64,000 bases of DNA from Inia geoffrensis (Eukaryota > Chordata > Mammalia > Artiodactyla > Iniidae), in assembly GCA_036417435.1 (NCBI GenBank), contig CM070904.1:128960695-129024694 (forward strand), written 5' to 3'. Shown here in pieces: positions 45,500 through 56,510 of the stretch (its first letter is position 1; every line of letters starts with the position of its first letter). The translations under genes were made by a program, and so were the position numbers. The notes below the pieces were generated by a model. The model had not been told where the DNA came from and searched no databases. It saw nothing but the letters and a program-made list of their open reading frames with translations.

Positions 45500-45765
45500 T
45501 AGCTTTGGCGAAGCAAGCTTCCATATAGAGGGGCCCACGTGGCAAGGAGCTGAGGCCCTCAGTCCAACAGCCAGCCAGGGACCGAGTGCTGCCATGAAGC
45601 ATGGGAGTGTAGGAGGAGAACCTTCCCCAGTCGAGCCTTCAGTGAGACCCCAGCCCGGCCTAGGCATTGACCGCAGCCTGAAGAAGCAAAGGACCCAGCT
45701 AAGTCATGCCTGGATTCCTGTTTGTGGTCTTTTGTTACCCAGCAGCAGGTAACTGAGAGACATCC
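45500..45765 (+). mobile_element. Probable LTR-derived fragment
   Basis: The sequence order CACGTGGCAAGGAGCTGAGG, CCAACAGCCAGCCAGGGACC, TGCCTGGATTCCTG and GTTACCCAGCAGCAGGTAAC resembles decayed mammalian LTRs of MaLR type. No coding region. Assignment tentative. Confidence 0.45.
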
Positions 45766-46009
45766 TTCTGAGTGCTCCCTCCTGGCTCATGTGTTCTTGA
45801 GGTCCACAGCTGCAGTTCTCTGACACGGTTTTCCATGTGTACTGGACCTCAGTTTCCTTACTCCTTCTGCTCTTGGGGATCAGAGCTCTTTTCAGCGCTT
45901 TGCTGTTACGAGTCGCCTTTTCAGCACAGCATCTCTGTACCCACCTATGGGACAAATCTGGCCATGGGATGTCCCCTTCACGTCCCACCAACCACATTCC
46001 AGGTCATTC

Positions 46010-46215
46010 ATGTTGTTCCACATCCTCACCATCCCTCCATCCCTGATGTTGTCTGACTGTTCATTTTGGGAGGAGGCCTGATGGAGGTGAGAGGGCTTTT
46101 AATTTACGCTTTCTTCATTATCAGCCATAAACTAATGTTTATTGGCCGCTCCGGTTTCTTCTGATCTGAAGATCGTTTTCATGGTTTTTCCTATTTTTCT
46201 TACCGTATTGTAGTT
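46010..46215 (-). mobile_element. L1 remnant, minus strand
   Basis: CACATCCTCACCATCCCTCC, GCTTTTAATTTACGCTTTCT and ATGTTTATTGGCCGCTCCGG correspond to the reversed L1 3' region, more decayed than the 37.6-kb copy. Confidence 0.6.
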
Positions 46216-46689
46216 CGTTGAATTTTCTGGAAAATGAGCCTTTCTTGGCTGTGAGCGTTGCAAATATGGCCTCCCAGTTTACTTGCCCACACGGGCTTCA
46301 GAAATTCAGCGAGGCACTTCCCGAATCCTGTCCTGGGCGATAATTCGCAGAACTGTTTTCCAGGCGTTTCCAGTTCTGGCCCATGGGTCCTTGGTCTTGG
46401 CCAGGGCATCGTGGCTGGGAGATTAGGTCCCACTTATTGTAATTATTTGTTGCTGCCTTCGCAAGGCGTCTCTCACTTTCTGTTCCCCTCTTGGCTCACC
46501 CTCTGGTCTGGGAGTGCGTTCCTGCTCAAATTGCTTGCTTTAGTCTCTTAGTCATTTTTTGGACAAAATCTGAATCGGCACTGGACGTCGGGGCGGGCGC
46601 GGGGCGCACTCCTCCGGGCCTTGCAGCTTTAAATCTGCATTTCCCTGTGGCCCCTGGAGGTGGGTGTTTTACTAAAGGAACTCGGGGTC

Positions 46690-46990
46690 CGGGGAGCCTG
46701 GGCCCAGCCTGTTTAGAACGAATGCATTCCTGGAGGAAGTTAAAATTAGAAAAAGCGGCTACACTTCCTGCCATTCAGCCGCAGTTGGCTGGTGTTTGTT
46801 TGCACAAGGATTCTTCTGGTAACAATCTGGGGTCGGTTTCTGGTGGAATGTGAGGTGAAGTCATGATTTTCGGGATGGAGGTGATCCATTTCCATGGCAA
46901 TCTTTGTTGTCAGAATCACGGCTTTGTTTGTGGTTTCTTGTAGAGGATTATGCCGGCATGAAAAAATATTCTTGAAACGACTCCTTTTTA
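46690..46990. promoter_or_regulatory. Candidate enhancer-like non-coding element
   Basis: Repeat-free and not coding, with several motif-like sites close together: GCATTCC (TEAD-type) near 46,720, CCATGGCAAT (RFX/NF1-type half) near 46,890 and TGTGGTTT (RUNX-type) near 46,930. Motifs are short, so this is only a suggestion. Confidence 0.25.
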
Positions 46991-48548
46991 TAGCTAGCAA
47001 GAAAGGTTTTCTTTTTTGAGAAAGCTCTTTAATGGGAAGTTGATACCGTGGAGTGCATCTCTTTGTCAGTGAACTCTGGAAAGAGCGGACCTGGACCCAT
47101 GGGGGCTTGGCTCACCCTGCCCCCTCCCAGGGGGGCCACCTCCCACCTCTCCCCTTGAGGCTGGACTTCTTGGGGAGCCCCCTCTGATTGGCACAGCCTG
47201 GGGGCCCACCTCGCACCCCCCTTCCTCCAGGTTTAGCAAGTAAAAATGTACTACATCCCAGTATGTTTGACTCTTTGGGACATACTTAGAGTAATAAAAT
47301 TATTTGTTGTGTATCTGAAATTCACATTTAACTGGGTGTCCTGGATTTTATCTGGAGGCCCTAACACCACCACCCCTCACCCCCAGTGATACTTTGTGGT
47401 CCTCGGTCTTGGTCTCTCCCAGATGAGGAGGGACGTCGCCTGCTCTTGGCTAGCTGGTGGCACCTGTGGCTTTTCCAGGGTTGTCCCTTTTGTGTTTGGA
47501 CACTTCTTCGTGCCAGCGCTGGGCCGGTTGCTCTCACCTGCTGGGTAAAGCTTGCGGTCAGGCGGTCACGGATCGTGCTGCGCCCATTTTATGGATGGAG
47601 GGCGTGATGGACGGCTCGAGTAGCTCATAAACGTCAGAGTCCTCCTGCTTTGTCACTCGAAGCCCAGAGGCTGGAGGGCACAGGAGAAATGGAGCGTCAT
47701 CTTCCCTGGAGAACAGAAGTGCTCATCAGAGGTTCACACCCAGGGAACCAGAGGCATCACAAGCTCACCTGCACCGGACTGCCCGGAAGTGCCATCCCTT
47801 AATGGGGGGAGGTGGCATGTGTGTCACCAAGACCTGGAATCACAGGTCTCTTTGTGGGAGTCCTGGCTAGCCACTGGGCCTTGAAGGAGGTGGTGGGATG
47901 TGTGTGTAGGAGTTTTCTGGTGGGTGGCCGGAGTGAAGGGAATTGGCAGTGGGTGCTAAGGAGGCTGGTGGGATGGGGCCAAGCTGGGGAGAGCTTAAGC
48001 TGGGGCAGAGAAGCCTGGCCCCCAGGTGGGGTGGTGGCAGGAGGGAGAAGGGCACCTTGTGTTCATGGGTTAGGGGAATAATCGCTGAAGGTGAGGGAGC
48101 CGGAGTATGGATGGTGTAGGTAGGTGCAGCTGGGACCACCCGGGAGATAGCTGATCATTTGCTCCAAAACTGGGATGCAGATCACCGGTACCTGGGGGGA
48201 CTTTTCTTTTATGTTCAGGCAGCAGGTACTAAGAGCATCTTACCTCGTGCTCCGTGCAGGGGCTGGGATGCAACATTGAGTCAGGAGGGTGGATTCCTGC
48301 CCATGGACCCCACAGATGAGCCCGTGAAGGATACAGATGCTGATTCCTTGAGGGGATTCTGTAGCAATTTACTGAGTGCGAGCTGTGTTCCAGGTGGTTC
48401 CGAATGTACAGCATGGAGTTCTTGCCTTCAAGGAGCATTTTCTCTGGTGGAGGAGAAAGGAAATTAAACAGATGATAAACAAAGAATGTTGGAAGTGATC
48501 CCTGAAGCCAGGTGGAGGCATGGGCGGAAAAGCTGTGTTGTTTTGAGA
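46991..48548. other. Probable intronic stretch
   Basis: CTACATCCCAGTATGTTTG at 47,250-47,350 recalls an ancient interspersed repeat. No exon accepted. Confidence 0.4.
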
Positions 48549-49040
48549 GGGTGTGTAGTAGGCTGAATAATGGCCCCCCAGGGATAGTCACATGCTAATT
48601 CCCAGAACCCGTGCATGTGACTTTAGATGGTGGCAAAAAGGACTTGGCAGGTGTGATAATTTAAGGATCTTGAGACGGAGAGATTACCCCGCATATCCAG
48701 AGGGGCCCTGAATGTGATGTAATAACCAGTGTCATTTTATGAGAGAGGCAGAGGGAGATGTGATTACAGAGCAGAAGGCCATGTGATGATGGAGACAGAG
48801 ACAGAGTGATGGGCTTTGAAGATGGAGGAAGGGGCCACATGCCGGGAATCCAGGTAGCTGCTAGGATGCCAGCAAGGAAACGGATTCTCCTTTTAGAGCC
48901 TCCACAAGGCACCAGACCCAGCAATACCTTGACTTTCGCCCAGTGAAACTGGTTTCAGATTTCTGGCCTCCAGACTGTAAGAATAAATTGGTCTTAAGCC
49001 ACCGAGTTTGTGGCAGTGTGTAACAGCAGCCTAGGAAAGT
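48549..49040 (+). mobile_element. MLT1-type MaLR LTR, plus strand
   Basis: GTAGGCTGAATAATGGCCCC, GGATCTTGAGACGGAGAGA, GATTCTCCTTTTAGAGCCTC, CTGGCCTCCAGACTGTAAG, AATAAA and GTAACAGCAGCCTAGGAAAG are in full MLT1 order. It is nearly complete but diverged and has no coding capacity. Confidence 0.9.
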
Positions 49041-49480
49041 AACACAGAAGCCTGGGGATTTGAGCAGAGCCCTAGGTGTGGGTGACAGAAGGTCCTAACT
49101 CATGATGCTTTCAGAAGGTGGGGGGTGGGCTTCCCTGCTGACCTGTGGGCTGGGACCACGGGGCCTGAACCGGGATACAGGCACAGCTTAGAGTCAAAAG
49201 TTTCTTGGGAACCGTGAACTCTGATGGCCTCCAGCTTGGACCTGAGTGAGCCGCAGTGCCTTTATACGTTTTTAATGTAAAAATGTCAGTCGGGATATAA
49301 ATACCCTTTGCCTTTCTCCAGTTTTAGCTAAGTGTAAGTGTATCTTATTAATGGAACCAAATATTTCCTTGGCTTTCTAAATCGGGAATTTCTAACAGTG
49401 CAAAATAGCCCACCGGCTTTGACCACAAATGACCAGGAATGTGCACGCACGTCACTCAGCTGGCCTTGTGTCTTGACCAG
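49041..49480. other. Unassigned stretch before a candidate exon
   Basis: Nothing recognised except an ordinary polypyrimidine segment leading to the acceptor-like site at 49,480. Confidence 0.4.
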
Positions 49481-49657
49481 AAGGCCCCCAGTGGCCTAGT
49501 GCCAGCTTGACATTGGCCGTCTGTTCTCGTTTGGAGCCCTCGAATGAAGAGCCTGAGGCGAGGACTTGGGGATTGGTATTCTGGGGAGAGGTGGTCCCCA
49601 GAAGCAGGAATGGGACGCAGGAGGGCGACATGAGGAAGTTGGGGAAGCAAGTGCAGG
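49481..49657 (+). other. Candidate exon, 177 nt
   Basis: Acceptor CCTTGTGTCTTGACCAG, donor TGCAGG|GTGAGT. One frame is open throughout and enters and leaves in phase 1, giving 58 whole codons that include MTLAVCSRLEPSNEEPEA. The length is a multiple of three, so it could be a cassette exon. The minus strand is also open (185 residues), which weakens the coding argument. Its entry phase does not fit the exon ending at 20,507. No homologue recognised. Confidence 0.2.
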
Positions 49658-51278
49658 GTGAGTTACTGCTGAGCTCGTGGTCCCCGTGACTGCTGAGGAC
49701 CCTCCCGAGGAACCTTGGCATCGTCCCTCTGGAGGACAGGGGCTGTCCTGGGGAGCGTGTCCCTGCAGGCTGAGTGAGGGCTGTGGGCCTGGCTGCTGTG
49801 GAGGGGTTGTAGCCGCCCATTTGGAGGGTATCTTGACAGCACAGCAAGGGGGTAACTGATTGCACACAAGTCCAGTACGGTGTGGCCTCCACGAAATCCA
49901 GACTTGACTGTTCCTTGTGGATCGTGAGAAAGGCAGGTATTTCAGCCCCGCCCAGCGAGAGCTGAGACAGCCACCAAGAGCTGTCCTCACGACTGTCAGT
50001 CACCAGCAAAGCAAACGGTGTTCAGAAGATCATCGGAGAAATTTCAGGTGTGTGTGGGGAGTGATGGGGACCCAGAGGTACCGAGCACCTCGCCCGCAGA
50101 AGGACTTTTGACCCCTGTGTGTAGCATCCTCTTGATACCTGTTTGGAGCCCGGTCAGCCCAGGTGGTACCCTCTCCGTGTCCCAGGAACCCCTTCTCCAT
50201 CCAGGGGTTCTCTCTCCATCTAGTTCTGTACTCACACCAGCAGCTTTATGTCCTGGCATCTTCTGTTTTCGGCCTTGTCTTTTATTTAGGTACCTGCTTT
50301 CTCTTAAACTTCCATTCTAGAGCGCAGGACCCACATGTTGTATTTATGTTGTCCATCCCTCTGTAGCTTGCAAGGAACAGAGCCGGAGTGAGGATTTGGG
50401 AGACAGTGGAGGGATCTGTTGACACTCTAACCTCATGTCCCTCAAAGCCAAATGAGCACCAGCCAGGAGAGCTTGAACTGTGTTGAAAGTGGTGTTATCC
50501 TTTTACGCCTAACTGGTGGTTGCTTGTGACAAAGGTCAGGATAAGTCGATATGCAGAGCAGTCAGTGGGAGGAGAGACTCATCACAGAGCTTCAGATGGT
50601 CTGGCGGGGAGTGAGGGGTGGTAAACACGACCCACCTCTCATGTCGCATTATAACTACCTGGGCTGGAGGGTTCTGACGAGGACCTGATTCCACGCTTGC
50701 GCACTCGTTCCAGCCTGTAGTTAGGAGCTGGGGGATCGGAGAGAAATGACCCCATGGAGCTGCGCCCTTTGCCCAGCCTTGCTGGTGGTGGGGAAGTGTG
50801 GTCCCCCAACCCTGTGTCCACTAATGCAAGCATCTGCCCAAATACCCACCACTCCAGTGGACAGCCGGCCATTGAAATGGCTTCTTCAAGTTGGTTTGTT
50901 TTTTTTTTAAACTTTTTTGGGGAAGATTGCATTTTTTTAAAAAAGTCTCGTTCAAAAAGTAGGATATTCCGAGGTTGGGGACCGCCTTGCACTTCTGGGT
51001 AGCATTGTACTTATCTCAAAGAAGTGATTAAGAAACTGAGGATTCACTTTGGGGGAAAAAAAATAAAAATACAGAATGGTCCTCTTATAACCAGAATCAG
51101 ATCTTGGGCTTCAGAAAATGTTTGTTGCAGTGAGTCTGTTTCTGACCCAGTTTCTGCATGTCTTTGAGAGTAGGACTTGTCATCTAAAAGTAGGGGGTGG
51201 TCTGTGATATTGCAATACGTAGCAGATTAACGCTCTTACGAAGTAGGTATTCCACCCTTTCCCCACCGCTTTGGCTAG
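49658..51278. other. Probable intronic stretch
   Basis: An L2-like 3' tail may be present at 50,200-50,360. No exon accepted. Confidence 0.4.
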
Positions 51279-51349
51279 GTTTATGGAGCTGAAACGAGCC
51301 CTCTTTGCAAAGCTCAGCGGGGAGGAGGCCTCTCGGGGCCTTATTCTGG
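51279..51349 (+). other. Candidate exon with in-frame ATG
   Basis: A good polypyrimidine tract (TTCCACCCTTTCCCCACCGC) leads to TTTGGCTAG, and the interval ends TTCTGG|GTGAGTC. It is open in the frame that fits the phase-2 exon end at 20,507 and leaves in phase 1. From the ATG at 51,283 it reads MELKRALFAKLSGEEASRGL and on to the donor. The peptide has a plausible charged, helix-like composition. It matches no family I know. Confidence 0.27.
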
Positions 51350-52061
51350 GTGAGTCGGCCGTGGAGGGGAATTTGGGTCAGCTGGAAAGGTCCGCTAGGG
51401 TGGCTCCAGCTGCGTTTCCCCCCTCCTGCCTCTTTCACAGTTGCTAAGGTGAGCGGTTGCCCGGGTGAAGGTCCCCAGAAGAAGAATCCGATAGGTCAGA
51501 GTGTGGGTGGTCCTCATCGTGACAGCTCTGCCCCGAGGTCAGGAGGGGTGAGCCAGCAGGAGGGCAGCTTTGAGGAAGGAGGTAGCTGTTGGGATTCTGG
51601 CAGAAAGGGACCAGCTGTGGACACCATGTGTGCAGGGGCCGAGGCTGCCGCTCACACAAGGCCGGGTAATTCCCCGCCCCACCCGGCACCGAGAAACAAG
51701 GGTACACGTCCCGGGGTCACACGTTCAGGGGCCGAGCCGGGATTTGAGGCCCTGTTCCAACAGAGTCTGAGCTTCCACCACCGACTTTGTCCCAGGATTT
51801 TCAGCCTCTTCTGCGTTTGTCGGGAGGCCCTTTGCTCAGTGCCATCTCCCAGGACTGGCACAGAAACTCCCTTCCTGTGGCTCATAAACATCAGGCAGGA
51901 TATTGCACTTCTTCCTACTTTAGTAGACTTGGGAAGGGGGTGTGTGGTTCTAATTGCTGTCTTGGAATAAGGAAAGAAGGAAGGCCGTTCGGTGTTGGAA
52001 CCAGGCCGGCATTTTATACCCTCACATGGAGACATCTGGTCTGACTGCAGCCTGCTTTGTC

Positions 52062-52200
52062 TTTTTCTTTTTTAATTTTTTCTTTTTTTCTTTTTTGGCC
52101 AAGCCACGTGACATCCTAGTACCCTAATCAGGGATCGAACCCGCGCCTCCTACATGGAAAGCACAGAGTCTTTTAACCGCTGGACTGCCAGGGAAGTCCC
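52062..52200 (-). mobile_element. Short CHR-type SINE, minus strand
   Basis: A T-rich start on plus, GGCCAAGCCACGTGACATCC, AATCAGGGATCGAACCCGCG and an end at CTGCCAGGGAAGTCCC. B-box-like GGGATCGAACCC (reversed) is conserved. No clear duplication. Confidence 0.88.
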
Positions 52201-52453
52201 TGCAATCTCCTTTTTCTGCCTTTGTTTTCTCTGCACTTGACTGTTAGTCTGTTCATCAAGGTCATGGGGGCTGCTTTGCACCGGGGGTTATGATCCCAGC
52301 TTCCCATTTCTTGACCTCGGTCAGTCATTGAAACCCTTGTTGAACCTCAGTTCCCTCGTCTGCTGAAAAGGACTCGGTGATGCCGGCCTTGCCCTCCTCC
52401 AACCACCAGGAGGCCAGATGGAGAAGCACCTTGTCAGCTACCATGCGTGACAT

Positions 52454-52626
52454 CAGTGGTTTTCACAGTGTGGTCGAGGGACCAGCTGCACCAGCATCAC
52501 CTGGGTGCAAGTTAGAAATGTATATTCTCAGGCCCGGCTCAGGCCTCGGCGGGTGGAGACCGGCAGTCTGGGTTTGAACAAACCCTCTAGGTGAGTCTGA
52601 TACGTGCCCGTGTTTGAGAACCACTG
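52454..52626. mobile_element. MER5A-like hAT DNA transposon
   Basis: It starts CAGTGGTTTTCACAGTGTGG and ends GTTTGAGAACCACTG, the inverted termini of the MER5 family. AGCATCACCTGGGTGCAAG and TAGAAATGTATATTCTCAGG are internal matches. A near-complete non-autonomous copy. The TAGGTGAGTC inside is not a gene donor. Confidence 0.9.
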
Positions 52627-52879
52627 CTTTATTCACGTGTAAGAAGTTAAGTTCTCAGCCATTTATGCCATAAGCATTTTGCGAGCTTTCCACTGTGTAT
52701 TTGGACTGTGTATTAAATCTCTGGACTTTTATGTTTCAAAGAAGAGAAAGGCAGGGTCCCTGCCCTCAAGGTGGTCCATAGGCTAGTAGAAAAGAAGGAA
52801 AGAGTATACTCTCATGTGAAACGAAGAAAACAATGATAAAGTAGGAAAAAAGAGAGAAAAGAGTAATCTCTCGCATGAT

Positions 52880-53000
52880 ATGAGAGCCCTTTTACACTTG
52901 AGGAAGCCAAGGCCCAGAGTCAACTTAGGTCATGGAGCAAAAAGGTCATCAGGCCAGTGAAGGGCGGCGCTGACCTGTGAGCCCACAGGTCTGACTGGGG
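52880..53000 (-). mobile_element. MIR fragment, minus strand
   Basis: TACACTTGAGGAAGCCAAGG, CAGAGTCAACTTAGGTCATG and AGGTCTGACTGG follow the MIR reverse complement. Confidence 0.55.
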
Positions 53001-53104
53001 ACCATCTCAGAAGCCTCCGTTTCCAGGCGGTCTTTCTTCAGGTGGTAGCTCCCACACCCAGCCCGGGGCTGGCACCGGCTCCCCGATTATTCAAAGGAGG
53101 AGGT

Positions 53105-53505
53105 TACGGTCAGCATCAAACACATATATATGGAATCTAAGAAAAAAAAAATGTCATGAAGAACCTAGGGGCAAGACTGCAATAAAGACGCAGACCTACT
53201 AGAGAATGGACTTGAGGATATGGGAAGGGGGAAGGGTAAGCTGGGATGAAGTGAGAGAGTGGCATGGACATATATACACCACCAAATGTAAGGTAGCTAG
53301 CTAGTGGGAAGCAGCCACATAGCACAGGGAGATCAGCTTGGTGATCGCCTAGAGGGGTGGGATAGGGAGGGCAGGAGGGAGGGAGATGCAAGAGGGAAGA
53401 GAGATGGGAACATATGTATATGTATAACTGATTCACTTTGTTGTAAAGCAGAAACTAACACACCATTGTAAAGCAATTATACTCCAATAAAGATGTAAAA
53501 AACAA
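53105..53505 (+). mobile_element. L1 3' UTR, cetartiodactyl type
   Basis: ATATATGGAATCTAAGAAAA, CCTACTAGAGAATGGACTTG, CACATAGCACAGGGAGATCA, TATGTATAACTGATTCACTT and ATACTCCAATAAAGATGTAA are in the standard order of a young L1 3' end. It is 5'-truncated, so it lacks ORF1 and ORF2. Confidence 0.92.
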
Positions 53506-53550
53506 AACAAAACCTAGGACTTCCCCCCCGGCAGCACTCCCTCATCAGCT

Positions 53551-53758
53551 TTTTTTTGTGTGTGTGGTACGCGGGCCTCTCACTGATGTGGCTGGCCTCT
53601 CCTGTTGCAGAGCACAGGCTCTGGACGCGCAGGCTCAGCGGCCATGGCTCACGGGCCCAGCCGCTCTGCGGCATGTGGGATCCTCCTGGACTGGGGCACG
53701 AACCCATGTCCGCTGCATCTGCAGGCAGACTCTCAACCACTGCGCCACCAGGGAAGCC
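53551..53758 (-). mobile_element. CHR SINE, minus strand, with target-site duplication
   Basis: CCCTCATCAGCTTTT occurs at 53,539-53,553 and again at 53,759-53,773, so the 15-nt duplication is perfect. It sits about 45 bp downstream of the L1 tail and has a shortened T-tract followed by GTGTGTGTGG. An insertion-specific variation GTGGCTGGCC is present in the body. Confidence 0.94.
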
Positions 53759-53773
53759 CCCTCATCAGCTTTT

Positions 53774-55789
53774 AAGTGGTGATCATCAAGACATTGGATT
53801 TAAGCCTCCAGCCCCACTGGGAGCCCAGAACTGTGACCCGGGTCAGATTGTAAAAGTCCCTAAGTCATTGGTCAGTGAGTAGAAAAAGTTAGTCTAAGCC
53901 TGGAAGAAATAGAATTTTTTTTTTTTTTTTTTTTAATGGAAAAAGCCAGTGTCCGCGGATCTTCCGGTCTCCTTATATGGGGTGAAGGTCTTTCTCTGAG
54001 TGTGCATTTCATGGCTGTGTCTGGCATGGACCACAGCCTAGTACATCCTCTTGATTCCCCATTTAAAGTCAAGTGACAACACAAAGGCTGGCAAAGCTGT
54101 CTGAGTCCAGAGTTCTTCTGGAGTTTTATTGTTTTTTCCTTAAATGTTTAACGTGGTCTAGTTTACCAGCCTGTTTTTAAGCGATTCCCCATTATCGAGT
54201 CTTTTACAAAATATTCCACCTGACCAGTCCTGGAAACTGCTCATCTCACATAATTATTTGTGTGATAATTAAATCCATTAAAATGTCCATAACAAGGCCC
54301 ACCAGCTCCATCCAGTGGGAGCAGAAGCCTAAAGGAGGAGGAGATGGCAGCCTTCTGGCCACAGGTGCGGGCGCCCACGTACCTGAGAGACAGTGGGCAC
54401 AGGTCACACACAGGAGCCTCCACCTTCTTCCCCGCCCTGCCAGGGAGGAAGGATGCTCAGAAACCCCGGCCACCCACAATGAGCTAAACCACCCACTTGA
54501 TACCATGTCAGGCACCAGGCGGGAACCCACAGATGTACTGGGTGAAACCAGTGTGGGCGTCTGGTTGATGTGTATCTCAGTAATACCCCTTTTGTGCTTC
54601 ATACTCAATATTGGTTTCATACACGAGAGAGGAAAGGGTATTCCTTACCGCACCATCTATACCATTTGAAATGTTGTGAAATTTTAGGAGAGGTAGGTGA
54701 GTCAGTTCCGTATTCTGTGTAAGAAGGTTCTGCCCCATAGATGAGGCACGATTTCACTTGGCTGCGTCACCTAGCACGTACCTAAATACTGTTTCAGTGA
54801 ACACTTTTACTAGTGTTTATTTTGTTAGCATTAAGTACAAAGGTCAGTCTGCAGAAGAGTGATTTTTCTCAGTGTTGTCAATCGGTGGCCTTGTAGTTTC
54901 TTCCCTAAACAATGAAAAACCGAGGGCGAAGTCCACGGCCAGGCCACAGGACCCCGATGTGCCTTGAGCAGCCCATAGTGCTACAATGGTGCTAACCTGC
55001 GCTCAGGGCTGGGGCCCGGGAACTCTCCTCACTGGAGGTTGGAGCCAGCTCCAGGAAGCAGTTTCCAGTGGATGAAGTTTACCTTTGGGCCATTCCTGTT
55101 TCCGTTTGGAGCCACACCTCCCTTTGTTCGCCTTCCCTTCCCTCTTGGCATCTCAGATCCTACCTGCTACCTGGCCAGCCCTCGGCCCTTCGGCTATGCA
55201 CCCGCCGTGGGTGCTGCCCACTTCTCTGTGGCTTGAGCCTACCCCGGCCTGGCCCTCTGCCCCGTGGCCTGTGTAGGGCTGGTGTAGAGAAGGGGTTGGC
55301 ACACTTCTACTGTAAAAGGCCAGGCAGTAAGTATTTCGGTCACTGACACACAAAAGAACCACAGACAAACCGTAAAGGAACGACGGGTGTGCCTGTGTTC
55401 AATAAAATTATATTTCTGGACACTGCGACCTGAATTTCATACAATTTTTATGTCATGAAATAGTCATTTGATTTTCTCCTCCAACTGTTGAAAACTATTC
55501 TTCATTCACGGGCAGAGACATGTGTCGGGCTGGGTTTGGCTCTGCTTTGTGCTTTAGCACTGCTACTTTGGTGTTTCCAGGTGTGGTGGCTCGAGGGTGG
55601 GCGAGAACCGAGCCCTGCGGCGGAGAGATCCCAGTCTAGCTATTGTCAGATGCTGGATGTAAAGGGCCCTTTGGCTGGTGGATCTGTCTGTCTCCGTCGT
55701 GACGGTTGGAAACCTAAGGAAAAAGCTCCCTGGTTTTCCAGTCTCCCCGAAACCCCCCTGGAAACGCTTCCCCTCCAGCTTTGAAGAGC
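53774..55789. other. Probable intronic stretch
   Basis: A T-tract at 53,916-53,934. No exon or named repeat accepted. Open frames up to 135 residues have no support. Confidence 0.4.
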
Positions 55790-56040
55790 TGTGTTGGGCG
55801 TCTGCGTGGATATAGGGCCACTGAGCGCGTACTGGGATTGTAGGAACGAAGCACGCAGGTGTGGGTGTTCAGCGACATCAAAGGACCACGTAGGTGCTGC
55901 CCCGAGAGGCTCGGTCCTGCAGCACGGACGGCTCTCGTGGGGTTCGCACGGGCCACGCTGTCGTTCGAGGTGGATCCAGGGTTACAGAGCGTTGTTGAAT
56001 CCGTCACTTTCGGCTCTGAAGACAGGCAGCATGGTGAGAA
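55790..56040. promoter_or_regulatory. Small CpG-dense patch
   Basis: About twenty CpG dinucleotides in 250 bp, in contrast to neighbouring DNA. It is immediately upstream of an MLT1-type LTR. It may be a minor CpG island or an unmethylated regulatory element. No donor site of good quality follows. Confidence 0.4.
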
Positions 56041-56074
56041 TTCCTAATCCCGTTTTGCAGATAGGTTGTATTCG

Positions 56075-56510
56075 TTTGCCAGGGTGCTGTAACAAAGGAC
56101 CACAAGCGGGGGGCGGGGGGCGCTTAAACAACGGAAATTTATTGTCTCACAGTTCTGGAGGCTGCAACTCTAAGACTGAGTGTCCGTGGGGTTGGTTCCT
56201 TTTGAAGCTGCCCCAGGGCCCCTCTCCGGCTTCTGGTGGTTGGCTGGCAACCCGTGGCTTGCAGAAACATCACCCTGACCCCTGCCTGCATCTTAATGTG
56301 GAGTTTCCCTGGGTGTGAATCCGCCTCCAAATTTCCCCCTTTGTAAAGACACCAGTCATATTGGGTTTAGAGTCACCCTAATGAGCTCATTATAACTTGA
56401 CTACCTCTATAAAGACCCTTTCTCCAAATATGGTCACATTCTGAGGGTCTGGGGGTTAGGGCTTCAACATAGGCATGGGCTGGGGGGCATAATTTGATTC
56501 ATGACGTAGG
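56075..56510 (-). mobile_element. MLT1-type MaLR LTR, minus strand
   Basis: GCCAGGGTGCTGTAACAAAG, CTCACAGTTCTGGAGGCTGC, TGTAAAGACACCAGTCATAT, TCCAAATATGGTCACATTCT and GGCATAATTTGATTCATGAC are in the order of the MLT1 reverse complement. A G6CG6 tract lies at about 56,107-56,119. Confidence 0.85.

Noticed and set aside
51305..51970. 221-residue plus-strand open frame
   Set aside because: It overlaps the candidate exon in a different frame and runs into MIR-like sequence near 51,650-51,780. No recognisable domain or conserved composition.
52585..52595. TAGGTGAGTC donor-like site
   Set aside because: Part of the MER5A element spanning 52,454-52,626.
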